Assembly: GCF_026130175.1 (NCBI RefSeq)
Contig: NZ_JAIGNI010000031.1
Location: 37,899 to 101,898 of the forward strand
Length of the DNA stretch: 64,000 nucleotides
Reading direction: 5' to 3'
Source: Lyngbya sp. CCAP 1446/10
GTDB taxonomy: Bacteria > Cyanobacteriota > Cyanobacteriia > Cyanobacteriales > Microcoleaceae
Position 1 is the first letter of the stretch, and every line of letters begins with the position of its first letter. A program made the translations under genes and the position numbers. Below the pieces are notes generated by a model. That model was given only the letters and a program-made list of their open reading frames with translations, was not told where the DNA came from and did not search any database. Shown in pieces: positions 1 to 8,560 of the stretch.

Positions 1-292
1 CCATTTTTCTTCTATGGATTGGGGGTTGTATTTGGAGTCCACAGCAATTGCTCCGTGCAGAGTTTAGTAATGTTTGCTTCAGTATTTTTGCACATTCATG
101 GGGCCACGATTAGGATTCTTTTGCACCCCCAAGGATTTTGGCTCAAATATCTGTATTATATATTGTAGTATATGCGATTTTCGTTGGGGGCGATCGACCA
201 AATCTCTCCGTTCGTCCTGAAAAAAGTAAATAACTGCAATCTGTAGCAACCCGATTTCTTAAAAAAACCGGGTTTCTACTCATCGTTTGGGC
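1..292. other. Intergenic region at left edge
   Basis: No convincing coding region is visible. Near the right end, at about 249-276, an imperfect inverted repeat built on AACCCG and CGGGTT lies just downstream of the Uma2 gene that ends at 293. It belongs to the same AGAAACCGGGTTT-type repeat seen again near 10124 and 52237 and could act as a terminator for that gene. Confidence 0.4.
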
Positions 293-952
293 TTAGATAC
301 TATCTGGATCAATGTTCAATTCGCGCAGTTTGGCGGCTAAACGTTCGGCACGCTGCGAGGCTGCTTTGGCACGCTCTCGCTCTAGTAGTCGCTCTGCATT
401 TATTTCGGAAGGGGAAAGAAACTTTTCTCCATCAGGTTTATAAATTTCTAACCCTGATTCTGGCAGCTCAAACCGCACTCCTAGTCTCGGACTTATCCAT
501 CCCTCCATCGGTTCAATTGGTTCTAAGCTTCCTTCAATTCTTTGCCAACCTTCCAACTCATTTATTTCGGGGTCGTAAAGGTAATATTCCTCAACTCCAT
601 AGCGATTGTAAAATGAAAGTTTTTTGTGCATTTTTGTGTTGCTGTCGTTGTGGGATCGAATCTCAAAGACGACTTGAGGAGCAATATTGTCTTCGCGAGA
701 TTGTATGTAGGAACTTCGATCGCCTTTTGGTCTGCCCAATATTACCATCGTATCTGGTGCTTGAGAAATGTCATTTCTTCTCTCAACCGGATACCAGAGT
801 AAATCGGCTGCTACAAACACGTTGGGGTTATCTTGAAATAGCGACTCGCAACCTTCTTTGATGGTGACAATTAATTTGTATTGAATTGTACTTTCGGCCA
901 TTGGTTCACCGTCGCTGGATGGATAAATGATTTCTTCGGTTGTGACTTGCAT
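293..952 (-). CDS. Uma2 family (DUF820) restriction-endonuclease-like protein
   Basis: Uma2/DUF820 proteins have a PD-(D/E)XK nuclease-like fold and are greatly expanded in cyanobacteria, but their substrates are mostly unknown. The protein shows the family pattern: an acidic residue in the VAADLLWYPVE segment, the VILGRPKGDR strand, then VVFEIRS followed by KMHKKLSFYNRYGVEEYYLYDP. The C-terminus is a short Arg/Ala-rich coiled coil. The ORF is open up to 1009, but ATG at 952 (MQVTTEEIIYP) matches the usual family start and has a GGAG about 8 bases upstream, so it is preferred. A second, divergent paralogue lies at 3399-4178. Function is inferred from family only. Confidence 0.85.
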   Translation of the reverse strand: MQVTTEEIIYPSSDGEPMAESTIQYKLIVTIKEGCESLFQDNPNVFVAADLLWYPVERRNDISQAPDTMVILGRPKGDRSSYIQSREDNIAPQVVFEIRSHNDSNTKMHKKLSFYNRYGVEEYYLYDPEINELEGWQRIEGSLEPIEPMEGWISPRLGVRFELPESGLEIYKPDGEKFLSPSEINAERLLERERAKAASQRAERLAAKLRELNIDPDSI

Positions 953-1052
953 TGTGGTTGTCTCCGAGAAGTATTTATGCTTGATTATACTATTTTTTGA
1001 AGTAGGCATATCGGGTGAGGACGCGGCAGTGCTATTTGCCTGACAAGAATAT

Positions 1053-1631
1053 TCACAATAGCGAACAGCGGCGCTTTAAAGCTGCTTGCAAAAGAATGTT
1101 GTACTGTTTTTGGTTGACAGTATATGCTCCGAATCTTTCCAAGTGGGGATTGTTCATTTGAGCGTCGAAAAGTAGATAAGATCGATCGCGCAATCTCTCC
1201 ACCAACTTCACCATCGCCACCTTAGAACCTTCGGGAATGCGGTAAAACATGGATTCCCCGATAAATGCGCCACCTATAGACAATCCCAAAATACCACCCG
1301 CCAATTCGTCGCCGCACCAAGTCTCGAAGCTGTGAGCCCAACCAGCCTCATACAAACCCCAGTAAATCTGCTTGAGCTCCTTAGAAATCCACGTCGTTTC
1401 TCGATCGGCACAACCCTCAACCACCGCCCCAAAATCGCGGTTCACAGCCACCGAAAACCGATTTTGATTCAAGGCCCGACGGAGCGAGCGCGGATAGGTA
1501 AATCTCTCATCCAGCGGTATCAGCGCCCGCTGCCGGCTCGAATACCACCCCAAACTCTCCTCGCCATCATTCGCCATCAAGAAGTAGCCTTGCGCGTATC
1601 CCTGTATAATTGACGGTATATCATATTGCAT
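1053..1631 (-). CDS. aat: Leucyl/phenylalanyl-tRNA--protein transferase
   Basis: This enzyme transfers Leu or Phe from charged tRNA to the N-terminus of proteins that start with Arg or Lys, marking them for ClpS/ClpAP-type degradation in the cytoplasm. The 192-residue length matches the short cyanobacterial form. Characteristic family segments are visible: [13 protein letters not shown] near the start, [11 protein letters not shown], the [23 protein letters not shown] block, then [20 protein letters not shown] and [16 protein letters not shown]. The gene stands alone, with the Uma2 gene downstream on the same strand and a short plus-strand gene diverging upstream. The identity is secure. Confidence 0.95.
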   Translation of the reverse strand: MQYDIPSIIQGYAQGYFLMANDGEESLGWYSSRQRALIPLDERFTYPRSLRRALNQNRFSVAVNRDFGAVVEGCADRETTWISKELKQIYWGLYEAGWAHSFETWCGDELAGGILGLSIGGAFIGESMFYRIPEGSKVAMVKLVERLRDRSYLLFDAQMNNPHLERFGAYTVNQKQYNILLQAALKRRCSLL

Positions 1632-1695
1632 ATATTTATCAGTTGTCCTTTGTTCACTAACCTTTCAAAGTCAACATTAGCAATTAGGAATAATT

Positions 1696-2025
1696 ATGTC
1701 TGAAACCATCAAACCTATTACCTTACCGCCCGCCCAAAACCCCGAACAAGAAAGCCAATGGCTGCAAGAAACACTCCTGGCATGGCTAGACTCTGAGTTT
1801 ATCCCAGAAGCCGCCAACCAGCAAATAGCTAAAAGAGCCGCCCAAATCTACCTCCGCCAGCGTATGGAAGGCGAAAACGACGTGGGCAGCCTCGTAATTG
1901 CGATCGTCACCGAAATGCAGGCTTATGATTTTTCTAAAAGCTTTTACGGCGAATTTGCGATCGCCAATGCCGTCAGTGACTTATTACTCGAAAGTCTCGG
2001 CATCGATAAATGCTGCGGCCAATGA
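1696..2025 (+). CDS. Conserved cyanobacterial protein, function unknown
   Basis: This 109-residue acidic, soluble protein has no signal peptide or membrane segment. It appears helical throughout, with EQESQWLQETLLAWLDSEF followed by IAKRAAQIYLRQRMEGENDVGSL and a C-terminal helix ending in Cys-Cys-Gly-Gln. I recall similar short proteins from other cyanobacteria but cannot attach a function. It is divergent from aat, with about 64 bases between the two starts. A weak AGGAA lies 6-10 bases before ATG 1696. An AGAAGGA-type heptamer repeat begins a few bases after the stop codon. Confidence 0.7.
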   Translation: MSETIKPITLPPAQNPEQESQWLQETLLAWLDSEFIPEAANQQIAKRAAQIYLRQRMEGENDVGSLVIAIVTEMQAYDFSKSFYGEFAIANAVSDLLLESLGIDKCCGQ

Positions 2026-2030
2026 AGTAA

Positions 2031-2085
2031 GAAAGAGGAAGAAGGAAGAAGGAAGAAGGAAGAAGGAAGAAGGAAGAAGGAAGAA
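2031..2085. repeat. Heptanucleotide tandem repeat (AGAAGGA)n
   Basis: About seven direct copies of the 7-mer AGAAGGA lie immediately after the gene at 1696-2025. The same purine heptamer recurs at 41435-41491. This is a typical cyanobacterial short tandemly repeated repetitive (STRR) sequence. Confidence 0.9.
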
Positions 2086-2248
2086 AGTCTGAAACAAAAA
2101 TTGACCCTAAATATAATCTTGCCGATTATTCATAAGTTTTTCTTCATTCCTTCTTCTTTCTTCCCTCTCTCGCGACGATAACTAAACCCTTCTTTCTTCT
2201 ATCCGTTAAATTCGTTACGAAATCCGTTGCCGAACTTCCTTCTTTTTA

Positions 2249-2551
2249 CTACCAGCTAGACTTCACAACACCGGGCAAAAGACCTTCGTGAGCCATTTCT
2301 CGCATCATGTTGCGAGACAGCCCGAAATCGCGATAGTAACCTCTGGGGCGACCAGTTGCCCAGCAGCGGTTACGCAAGCGAGTGCGCGAACTGCCGCGGG
2401 GTAGCTGTTGCAGTTGGCGGTGAATGGCCATTTTGTCCATCTGATTCGCAGCTTGGTCAAACTGGTCTTTCAGGTCTTCGCGCTTGTCAGCGTACTTGTC
2501 TACGAGTCTTTGGCGCTTTTTCTCGCGCTCGACCATGCTCTTTTTAGCCAT
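2249..2551 (-). CDS. rpsN: 30S ribosomal protein S14
   Basis: S14 is a small-subunit ribosomal protein that binds 16S rRNA in the head of the 30S particle. The 100-residue sequence is the long, zinc-free form: it starts [17 protein letters not shown] and carries the conserved segments [34 protein letters not shown] and the terminal LPGVVKSSW. The zinc-binding CXXC pair of the short S14 type is absent, as expected for the long type. In cyanobacteria this gene usually sits outside the main ribosomal operons, and here it stands alone. The identity is secure. Confidence 0.97.
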   Translation of the reverse strand: MAKKSMVEREKKRQRLVDKYADKREDLKDQFDQAANQMDKMAIHRQLQQLPRGSSRTRLRNRCWATGRPRGYYRDFGLSRNMMREMAHEGLLPGVVKSSW

Positions 2552-2695
2552 AATCTGTTTATATCCTTAGATAAATCACAATCTAGTATTTTACTATATT
2601 CTGGTCATTTGCGATCGCTTTTATTTTAATTATTTTTTTCTTAACAAGATTTTTAGCCACAGGGATCTTACCTGTCTCTGAAAATAGTGCAACAT

Positions 2696-3340
2696 CTAAC
2701 TATTAGCAGAAGGACACAAATCTGCAAGTTCGCAAATATTGCAAATCGGCTTTCTCGCATTACAAACCGCCCTACCGTGATACACCAACCGAATCGACCA
2801 ATTTTCCCAATCCGGCTGCGGCAACAATAGCATCAAATCCCGCTCGATCCGAATCGGATCGGCGTGTTCGGTCAATCCCAACCGCTGACTCAAACGCTTG
2901 ACGTGAGTGTCTACAGTCACGCCCAGATGAAGACCAAAAGCGTGAGCGAGAACGACATTAGCCGTTTTGCGGGCAACTCCGGGCAATTCTAGCAGCAGTT
3001 CCATTTGCTGCGGCACTTGATTATTGAATTTATTGACGATCGCCCAACAAGCAGCTTTAATATTTTTAGACTTATTCCGGTAGAAACCAGTCGATCGCAC
3101 AAGACGCTCCAATTCATCCAAATCAGCATTTGCCAAAGCCACCGCATCCGGGAAGCGCTCAAACAACGCCGGCGTTACCAGATTTACTCGCTCATCCGTA
3201 CACTGAGCCGAGAGAATCGTCGCCACCATCAACTGCACGGGAGTTTCGTAGTTGAGAGTGCAAGGGGCTTCTGGATACAGGCGTTTGAGGCGAATCAAAA
3301 TTTCGAGCGATTTTTGTTTTAAACTTAACTTTTTAGTCAT
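2696..3340 (-). CDS. nth: Endonuclease III (DNA glycosylase/AP lyase)
   Basis: This base-excision-repair enzyme removes oxidised pyrimidines and cleaves the abasic site. The helix-hairpin-helix motif LPGVARKTANVV carries the catalytic lysine (K125), and VDTHV carries the catalytic aspartate (D144). The C-terminus has the 4Fe-4S loop with C193, C200, C203 and C209 (C-x6-C-x2-C-x5-C). The 214-residue length is typical. An STRR of the AGTCATT/AGTCATC type lies directly upstream of the start codon (3341-3377), so promoter and leader are repeat-derived or lie further up. Confidence 0.97.
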   Translation of the reverse strand: MTKKLSLKQKSLEILIRLKRLYPEAPCTLNYETPVQLMVATILSAQCTDERVNLVTPALFERFPDAVALANADLDELERLVRSTGFYRNKSKNIKAACWAIVNKFNNQVPQQMELLLELPGVARKTANVVLAHAFGLHLGVTVDTHVKRLSQRLGLTEHADPIRIERDLMLLLPQPDWENWSIRLVYHGRAVCNARKPICNICELADLCPSANS

Positions 3341-3377
3341 TAGTCATCAGTCATTAGTCATCAGTCATTAGTCATCG
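3341..3377. repeat. Heptanucleotide STRR (AGTCATT / AGTCATC)
   Basis: Five to six tandem 7-mers alternate AGTCATT and AGTCATC between the nth start codon and the next gene. Related heptamers recur at about 17150-17200, 36100-36175, 36370-36440 and 52110-52170. Confidence 0.85.
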
Positions 3378-3398
3378 ATCGAACTTAATCTTAGTCAT

Positions 3399-4178
3399 TT
3401 ACAACTGATTGGGGTCAATTCCCATGTCTCGGAGCCGAGCTTCTAAAGCCTGCGATCGCGATCGTTCTTGTTCCAGCATAGTTTCTGCCTGTTGAGTGCG
3501 CTGCCGTTCTTGTTCCGCTCTTGATTCTGCTTGTTCGGCTCTTTGCTGTTCTTGTTCGGCTCTTTGCTGTTCTTGTTCGGCTCTTGATTCTGCTTGTTCT
3601 CGAAGTTGAGCGAGCTCCACAAAACTCACAAACGGTGTTCCATCAGGCCTGAATATTTCCAGTTCAGTTTCTGATACTTGAAACCGCACTCCCATTCTTG
3701 GACTTACCCAGCCGTTGACTTGTTCGATTGGTTCTAATCGTTCCTCTCGGCGCTGCCATATAGTTAAATCTACATTTGCCGGATCGTAAAGATAATATTC
3801 TTCTATGCCGTACTGTTCGTAAAATCTCAGTTTTTGCAGCATCGGAGTCAGGCGATTTCCCCGCGACCAAATTTCAAACGCGACTTGTGGCGGAATGTTA
3901 TCTTCATGCCATTGTTGGTAAGAGCCTCGATAACCTTTCGGTCTTCCAAAGGCTACCATCACATCTGGCGCTTGAGCAATTTTGTTGTTTCCTTCTACTG
4001 GATACCACAGTAAGTTTCCCGCTACAAAAACATCGGCCATGCTGGCAAATAACAGTTCTAAATTTTCTTTGATCCACACGATCAATCTAAACTGTTCAGT
4101 ATTATCTGACATTGGTTCTCCGTTATCATCTGGGTAGATAACTTTTGATTTTTCGGGAGATTGCAGTTGTGTAACCAT
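3399..4178 (-). CDS. Uma2 family (DUF820) protein with C-terminal coiled coil
   Basis: This is a second Uma2/DUF820 protein of 259 residues. The nuclease-like core is recognisable in VAGNLLWYPVEGNN, VMVAFGRPKGYRGSY, VAFEIWSRGN and the FYEQYGIEEYYLYDP segment. The core of about 180 residues is followed by a strongly heptad-like tail with repeated AEQEQQR units (about residues 190-240), which should form a coiled coil. The tail repeats at DNA level as well, so it may have grown by slippage. The paralogue at 293-952 has the same core with a shorter tail. Molecular function is unknown. Confidence 0.85.
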   Translation of the reverse strand: MVTQLQSPEKSKVIYPDDNGEPMSDNTEQFRLIVWIKENLELLFASMADVFVAGNLLWYPVEGNNKIAQAPDVMVAFGRPKGYRGSYQQWHEDNIPPQVAFEIWSRGNRLTPMLQKLRFYEQYGIEEYYLYDPANVDLTIWQRREERLEPIEQVNGWVSPRMGVRFQVSETELEIFRPDGTPFVSFVELAQLREQAESRAEQEQQRAEQEQQRAEQAESRAEQERQRTQQAETMLEQERSRSQALEARLRDMGIDPNQL

Positions 4179-4285
4179 TGCTGTTTCTCCTATTTTACTG
4201 GTTGATTTATATTACTCATCAGCCATCAGTGATTTCATTCAGTTGACAGTTGACCGTTGACAGCGAACTCTACTTAGAAGGAACA

Positions 4286-4355
4286 GGATTGGAGTAATGA
4301 ATCGTCTGATTTTAATTTCTCCGTAAAAAGGAGAGGCTTTAAACCAATCCTTTCT
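4286..4355 (+). repeat. Dispersed ~70-bp element, copy 1
   Basis: The unit begins with GGATTGG and ends with its inverse CCAATCC, enclosing a conserved block AGTAATGAATCGTCTGATTT, then AATTTCTCC and GGCTTTAAA. Near-identical copies are at 24336-24407 (opposite strand) and 41920-41992. All three sit beside a GTTGACA/TCAACTG heptamer repeat. Confidence 0.8.
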
Positions 4356-4390
4356 GATCATGACTAATGGCTGCTGACTAATCACTAATG

Positions 4391-4491
4391 ATAACTATCA
4401 ACTATCAACTGCCAACTGCCAACTGTCAACTATCAACTGGCAACTGCCAACTGTCAACTGTCAACTGTCAACTGACTACTGTCAACTGACT
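4391..4491. repeat. Heptanucleotide STRR (TCAACTG/CCAACTG)
   Basis: About fourteen degenerate copies of a TCAACTG-type 7-mer run right up to, and overlap, the stop codon of the downstream protease gene on the minus strand (4490). Confidence 0.9.
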
Positions 4492-5590
4492 ACTGCTGCC
4501 GGAGAGTTCGCACCAAATCAAAGCCAGCCAAATTAGCAGTATCGCGAACAATCAAGAAAATTCCCAAACCCAACAACAGCACCAAACCAGTCTGCATCAC
4601 ATTTTCCTGAATGCGGTTCGGCAGAGGCTTACCACGCAGTGCTTCTATTAACAAAAAAGCTAGTTGACCGCCATCCAAAGCAGGTAAAGGCAAGATATTA
4701 ATCACAGCCAAATTGATGCTAATTAACACGGCAAACTGAAACAAATTCGCTGCATCCGATCGCGCAATCCCTGCACCAATGGCTACAATTGCCACGGGCC
4801 CGGACAGCTTTTCGGCAGTCTGGCTGAAATTGCTAACTAACTGCCCGAAACCTTGAAACGTCAGCACTACAATCCGCTCAAATTCAGTCGCCGCCTTGCT
4901 AAATGCTTCTACAATTCCCGCCCGCTGCCGCACGACAGTACCGTTAGAAGTTAGCTGCACGCCAATCTTACCTTTACCGTCAGGTGACAATTCAGGAGTA
5001 ACTGTGACCACAAATTTCTGTTCTGCGCGCTGAATTTCCAACGCCAGGGCTTTGTTGGGATTATTTTGGATTGCTGCGACTAAAGATTTGATTGCTTCGC
5101 CGGAAGCGCCCAATTCCTTGCCATCAACGGACAGAACAATGTCGCCCGATCGAATTCCCGCTTGTTTCGCCGCCGAACTAACTTCCGCCGCCACTTCCGG
5201 GACTTTAACACCCGGTAGGTAGTTCAGGGATGCTGCACCGACGGTAGTCAATTGCACCACCAGCAGGAAATAAGCAAAAACTAAGTTGGCAATTACCCCT
5301 GCACTAATCACGATCGCCCGATCGAACACAGGGCGATTTCGCAACAAATTCGGGTCATTTGGAGGAATAGCGCTGTCTGGATCGTCATCCGGGAAACCCA
5401 CGAAACCTCCCAGGGGAAAGGCGCGGATGGCGTATTCTGTTTCCGGGCCTTGATACTTCCAGAGGATGGGGCCGAAACCGATGGAGAAGCGGTTGACGTG
5501 AATGTGTTGCAGTCTCGCCGCCAAGAAGTGGCCGAGTTCGTGAACGACAATCAAGATACCTAAAACTGCGATCGCTGCCAAAACTGACAT
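4490..5590 (-). CDS. rseP: RseP-type site-2 metalloprotease (M50)
   Basis: Site-2 proteases cut transmembrane substrates within the bilayer, commonly releasing anti-sigma factors. The zinc-binding HELGH motif lies in the first membrane helix (VVHELGHFLAARL). A central PDZ domain follows (IRSGDIVLSVDGKEL), then a second catalytic region NILPLPALDGGQLAF near the C-terminus. The length of about 366 residues fits cyanobacterial RseP. The ORF can be opened at GTG 5602, but ATG 5590 (MSVLAAIAVLGIL) gives the usual N-terminus. The gene is monocistronic here; its stop codon abuts an STRR. The specific substrate cannot be read from the sequence. Confidence 0.93.
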   Translation of the reverse strand: MSVLAAIAVLGILIVVHELGHFLAARLQHIHVNRFSIGFGPILWKYQGPETEYAIRAFPLGGFVGFPDDDPDSAIPPNDPNLLRNRPVFDRAIVISAGVIANLVFAYFLLVVQLTTVGAASLNYLPGVKVPEVAAEVSSAAKQAGIRSGDIVLSVDGKELGASGEAIKSLVAAIQNNPNKALALEIQRAEQKFVVTVTPELSPDGKGKIGVQLTSNGTVVRQRAGIVEAFSKAATEFERIVVLTFQGFGQLVSNFSQTAEKLSGPVAIVAIGAGIARSDAANLFQFAVLISINLAVINILPLPALDGGQLAFLLIEALRGKPLPNRIQENVMQTGLVLLLGLGIFLIVRDTANLAGFDLVRTLRQQ

Positions 5591-5858
5591 GAAGGATTCC
5601 ACTAACGCTTTTACTTGACTTTGACTTATTTTAATCTGTTTTCAATATCGATGGCTGGCGATCAACAATTTTCAGTCAAACTGGAAGATGATGTTTTTTT
5701 GGGAAGTCCCGGCGTGGCGATCGACCGGACACTACCAAGCGATCGCGCGATCGTACTCGTAGGGCGGTTTTAGCGCGAAATCCTCGCATCCGGCACGCAA
5801 TCTCCGAACAAAACCCACCCCGCTTTACGACAAACGAAAGTTGATCTAGCAGCGAATT

Positions 5859-6545
5859 TTATTCGTCGGACTTTGTTTCCTGGGTTTGCGATTGAATCAC
5901 CGCACTCCAATCATCATTGTTAACTGCGGCTTCTAGATGTTGGTGTCGTTCGCCGTCAATTTTAGCGGCTGTTTCTAACTCTTTAGTAAGAGTAGAATCT
6001 GCCATTGCTTTGCGCAATTTTAGCTTCTTTTCCTCATAAGCTTGTTGCTCCGTGGCCGACATTGCCGATCGCGCTGCTTGACCTACCGTACTCGCCCACA
6101 TCTCGCTGTCTACATCGTTTCCCGGCGGAATAGTGCCGAGTTCTGCTATCCAAGCATCCCGCAAACTCTCCATTTCTTCCCGCTTGGGGAATTTGAAAGT
6201 TTGCACGCGCAAAAAAGCACAATTTTCCTCGCCGTTTTGGGCGATGTGACCATTGATTGAAAGCAGGATATTTCGCGAATAACCTACATATTGAGTGTTA
6301 CCGGAAGCGTCGATTACAGCGTAAACACCGGCGACTTTGGCGTTAGTTGCTAGAGCGCGCCACGTATCGATCGACATTACTTGCGTACCGTCATTTTCTA
6401 CTTCCGAAATAGCCGTCGATGCGCTATGTTCTGAGTCGGAACTGTATAAAAAATTGTGCAGTCCTTCATGGGCGATAGGTACGTTTTGATGTTCAATTGC
6501 TACGTCTCCATCGGTATTCACTTGATTGACTTCCATAAAACTCAT
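5859..6545 (-). CDS. GIY-YIG nuclease-like protein
   Basis: The middle of this 228-residue protein (about 72-125) resembles a GIY-YIG domain: GVYAVIDASGN gives the GIY-like strand and TQYVGYSRNI the YIG-like strand, followed by a basic stretch and a conserved E (AWIAELG). The N-terminal 60 residues are acidic and look disordered, and the C-terminal 60 are a charged helix. GIY-YIG domains usually cut DNA, but the degenerate motif makes activity uncertain. Similar proteins occur in many cyanobacteria without known role. A second ATG lies three codons downstream. Confidence 0.7.
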   Translation of the reverse strand: MSFMEVNQVNTDGDVAIEHQNVPIAHEGLHNFLYSSDSEHSASTAISEVENDGTQVMSIDTWRALATNAKVAGVYAVIDASGNTQYVGYSRNILLSINGHIAQNGEENCAFLRVQTFKFPKREEMESLRDAWIAELGTIPPGNDVDSEMWASTVGQAARSAMSATEQQAYEEKKLKLRKAMADSTLTKELETAAKIDGERHQHLEAAVNNDDWSAVIQSQTQETKSDE

Positions 6546-6586
6546 TTCCTCACAAAGGGGTAACTTAACTAATTAAATCTCTGGTA

Positions 6587-6694
6587 TTATAAGCTCTTCT
6601 GCATTCAAATTGTATATCAAAAATTAATAAATTTTGTGGGGGGGGTGGGCTTCAAGCCCGCCCCAAATATGCAATTTAAATGCCCAACAGCTTA
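6587..6694. mobile_element. MITE-like element, family 2, copy 1
   Basis: The left end reads TTATAAGCTCTTCTGC and the right end GCCCAACAGCTTA, an imperfect terminal inverted repeat shared with copies at 10486-10579, 18295-18386 and 39799-39841. Inside, GGGGTGGGCTT pairs with AAGCCCGCCCC (6642-6664) to make a strong hairpin located just downstream of the aldo/keto reductase stop codon, where it could act as a terminator. Confidence 0.7.
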
Positions 6695-6699
6695 CGTAT

Positions 6700-7563
6700 T
6701 TAACTTGCTGCAATTTGTTGCAATTCTTCGTCAGTCAATTTAACTTCGATCGCCCCCACGGAGTCTTCAATGCTGGATAGTTTTGTCGCGCCGGGAATCG
6801 GAACGACGCAGGGGGATTTTGCCATCAACCAGGCTAATACTATACAGTAAACTGAAACGTTTTTTTCTGCGGCTAATTTGGCGATCGCGGGCATATCTTG
6901 CAAGCTGGTGGCGCGACGGCTTCCCCCCAAAGGACTCCAGGGGAAAAATGTCAGTTTTTCGGCTTCGCAATATTCCAGTACGCCGTCGGATTCCGGCTGT
7001 CTGTGCCACGGATTGTACTGATTCTGCACCGAGACAATTTCTACTGTGTCGCGGGCGCGTTTGATCTGCTCTACAGAGAAGTTGGAAACTCCGATAAATC
7101 GAATCATTCCTGCTTCTACTGCTTCTTTTGCGGGTGTTAGGGCTGCTTCGATTGTATAGGCTGGATCGGGCGAGTGGTACTGCCAAAGGTCGATCGGCTT
7201 TTGACCGCCCAAAGCTTCAAAACTTTCGCGAATTGTCTTACGCAAATGGTGGGGATTGCCGTTGCGCGTCCAGGCGCCTTGAGGGCGCATTAAGCCGCCT
7301 TTCGTGGCGACAGTAACCGCCCGAATATCTCCGGTGTACTCTTGCAAAGCTTTGGCAATCAAGTGCTCGTTGTGGTGTTTGTCGGATTGATCTTCGCAAT
7401 AGGAATCTGCGGTGTCAATCAGGGTGACACCCAAATCGAGGGCGCGGTGAATTACCGCAATTGCTTGCGATTCCGGCGGCTTGCCGCTTAAGGACATTGG
7501 CATACATCCAAGACCGATCGGACTGATATTGAAATTACTGTTGCCCAGTTTTTTTGTTTTCAT
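6700..7563 (-). CDS. Aldo/keto reductase
   Basis: NADPH-dependent oxidoreductase of the aldo/keto reductase superfamily with a TIM-barrel fold. The catalytic tetrad is visible as D and Y in LIDTADSYCED, K in VATKGG and H in LWQYHSPDP. A cofactor-binding C-terminal stretch PIPGATKLSSIEDS is present. The longer ORF starts at 7608, but ATG 7563 (MKTKKLGNSNFNISPIG) is preceded by GAGGG at good spacing and matches the family N-terminus. The substrate is unknown. The gene is followed closely by the MITE-like element at 6587-6694. Confidence 0.93.
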   Translation of the reverse strand: MKTKKLGNSNFNISPIGLGCMPMSLSGKPPESQAIAVIHRALDLGVTLIDTADSYCEDQSDKHHNEHLIAKALQEYTGDIRAVTVATKGGLMRPQGAWTRNGNPHHLRKTIRESFEALGGQKPIDLWQYHSPDPAYTIEAALTPAKEAVEAGMIRFIGVSNFSVEQIKRARDTVEIVSVQNQYNPWHRQPESDGVLEYCEAEKLTFFPWSPLGGSRRATSLQDMPAIAKLAAEKNVSVYCIVLAWLMAKSPCVVPIPGATKLSSIEDSVGAIEVKLTDEELQQIAAS

Positions 7564-7765
7564 TCGTTTGCCCTCGTTTGCGTGGTTGATTGAGAGTTGA
7601 GATTTCAATATAAGGATATGTTGAAATTTTACTTTATTTTGAAGTATACAAGTAGATAAAAAAATATTTTGTATAGATTTGTGGAGGCGGATTTAGCCAG
7701 AATTTTTACCAACAGGCTGTCTATTGATGCAAAACCTGCTTGTAGGTCAGTTTATTTACACTTAA

Positions 7766-8560
7766 CTAACTGGAAGCGCTGGTGTAAAAGCGGAGTGCAA
7801 ATTGCCAGAAGTAGCGAGAGAAAAATAAAAGCCCGATCGCCAATATGCCCGCCCCTGCGATCCAAACGATTTCACCTCTACCCAGCATGGCTTCTGCCGG
7901 CACAGTCGTCAAGAAGGCAACGGGAACTACAAAAGTGAAGAAAAATCGATAAGCTGCGGGATAAGCTGCCATCGGAAACCTACCCGCTTCTAACAATCCT
8001 CTCAGGACTTCGGTCACGTTGTAAATCTTCACAAACCAAATGCTCGTTGCACCTAACATAAACCAGATACTGTAAAGAGTAATAGTGCCAAATAACAGCG
8101 GGATTGCTGTTAAAAAATAGTTGCCGATTTGTACTCCCAACTTGTTAGCAGCATACAGCAGCAATAGCGCGCCGAAAATTAGATCTGGGATTCCCCAAGG
8201 CGAAACTGTGTTTGCAGATAGCCAGAATTGGGAACTGATGGGTTTGAGGAGTACGAAATCGAGAGTACCTTGCTGGACTCGATCGACAATACGGTTGAGG
8301 TTAGGCGCGAGAAAGGTTGACGAAAACCCCTGCAAAATCGTAAAAATGCCGAGTACAACCAAAGCTTCCTCCCACGAATAGCCTGAAAAGCTGTAGCCAG
8401 TACGATAGAACAGCGACAGCCCGAACCAACTACCAGCCAGGTTTCCGAGGCTGCTCAGGGTCGCGAGGACAAAGTTGATGCGGTATTCGAGTTCCGCTGC
8501 GATCGCCGCACCCCAAAACAATTTCAGTACCTGCAAATATCGTCCCATATTTATCGCCAT
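7766..8560 (-). CDS. ABC-2 type transporter permease
   Basis: This 264-residue integral membrane protein has six hydrophobic segments and belongs to the ABC-2 permease group (DUF990-like). Typical features are LVVLGIFTILQGFSS, the segment IVDRVQQGTLDFVLLKPIS after the second helix, and the PVAFLTTVPAEAMLG segment near the C-terminus. Such permeases normally work with a separate ABC ATPase and a second permease. Neither partner is adjacent here, so the complex must be assembled from genes elsewhere. The transported substrate cannot be inferred. Confidence 0.85.
   Translation of the reverse strand: MAINMGRYLQVLKLFWGAAIAAELEYRINFVLATLSSLGNLAGSWFGLSLFYRTGYSFSGYSWEEALVVLGIFTILQGFSSTFLAPNLNRIVDRVQQGTLDFVLLKPISSQFWLSANTVSPWGIPDLIFGALLLLYAANKLGVQIGNYFLTAIPLLFGTITLYSIWFMLGATSIWFVKIYNVTEVLRGLLEAGRFPMAAYPAAYRFFFTFVVPVAFLTTVPAEAMLGRGEIVWIAGAGILAIGLLFFSRYFWQFALRFYTSASS

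Noticed and set aside
4391..4491. CRISPR-like array
   Set aside because: The units are seven bases long with no spacers; this is an STRR, not a CRISPR.
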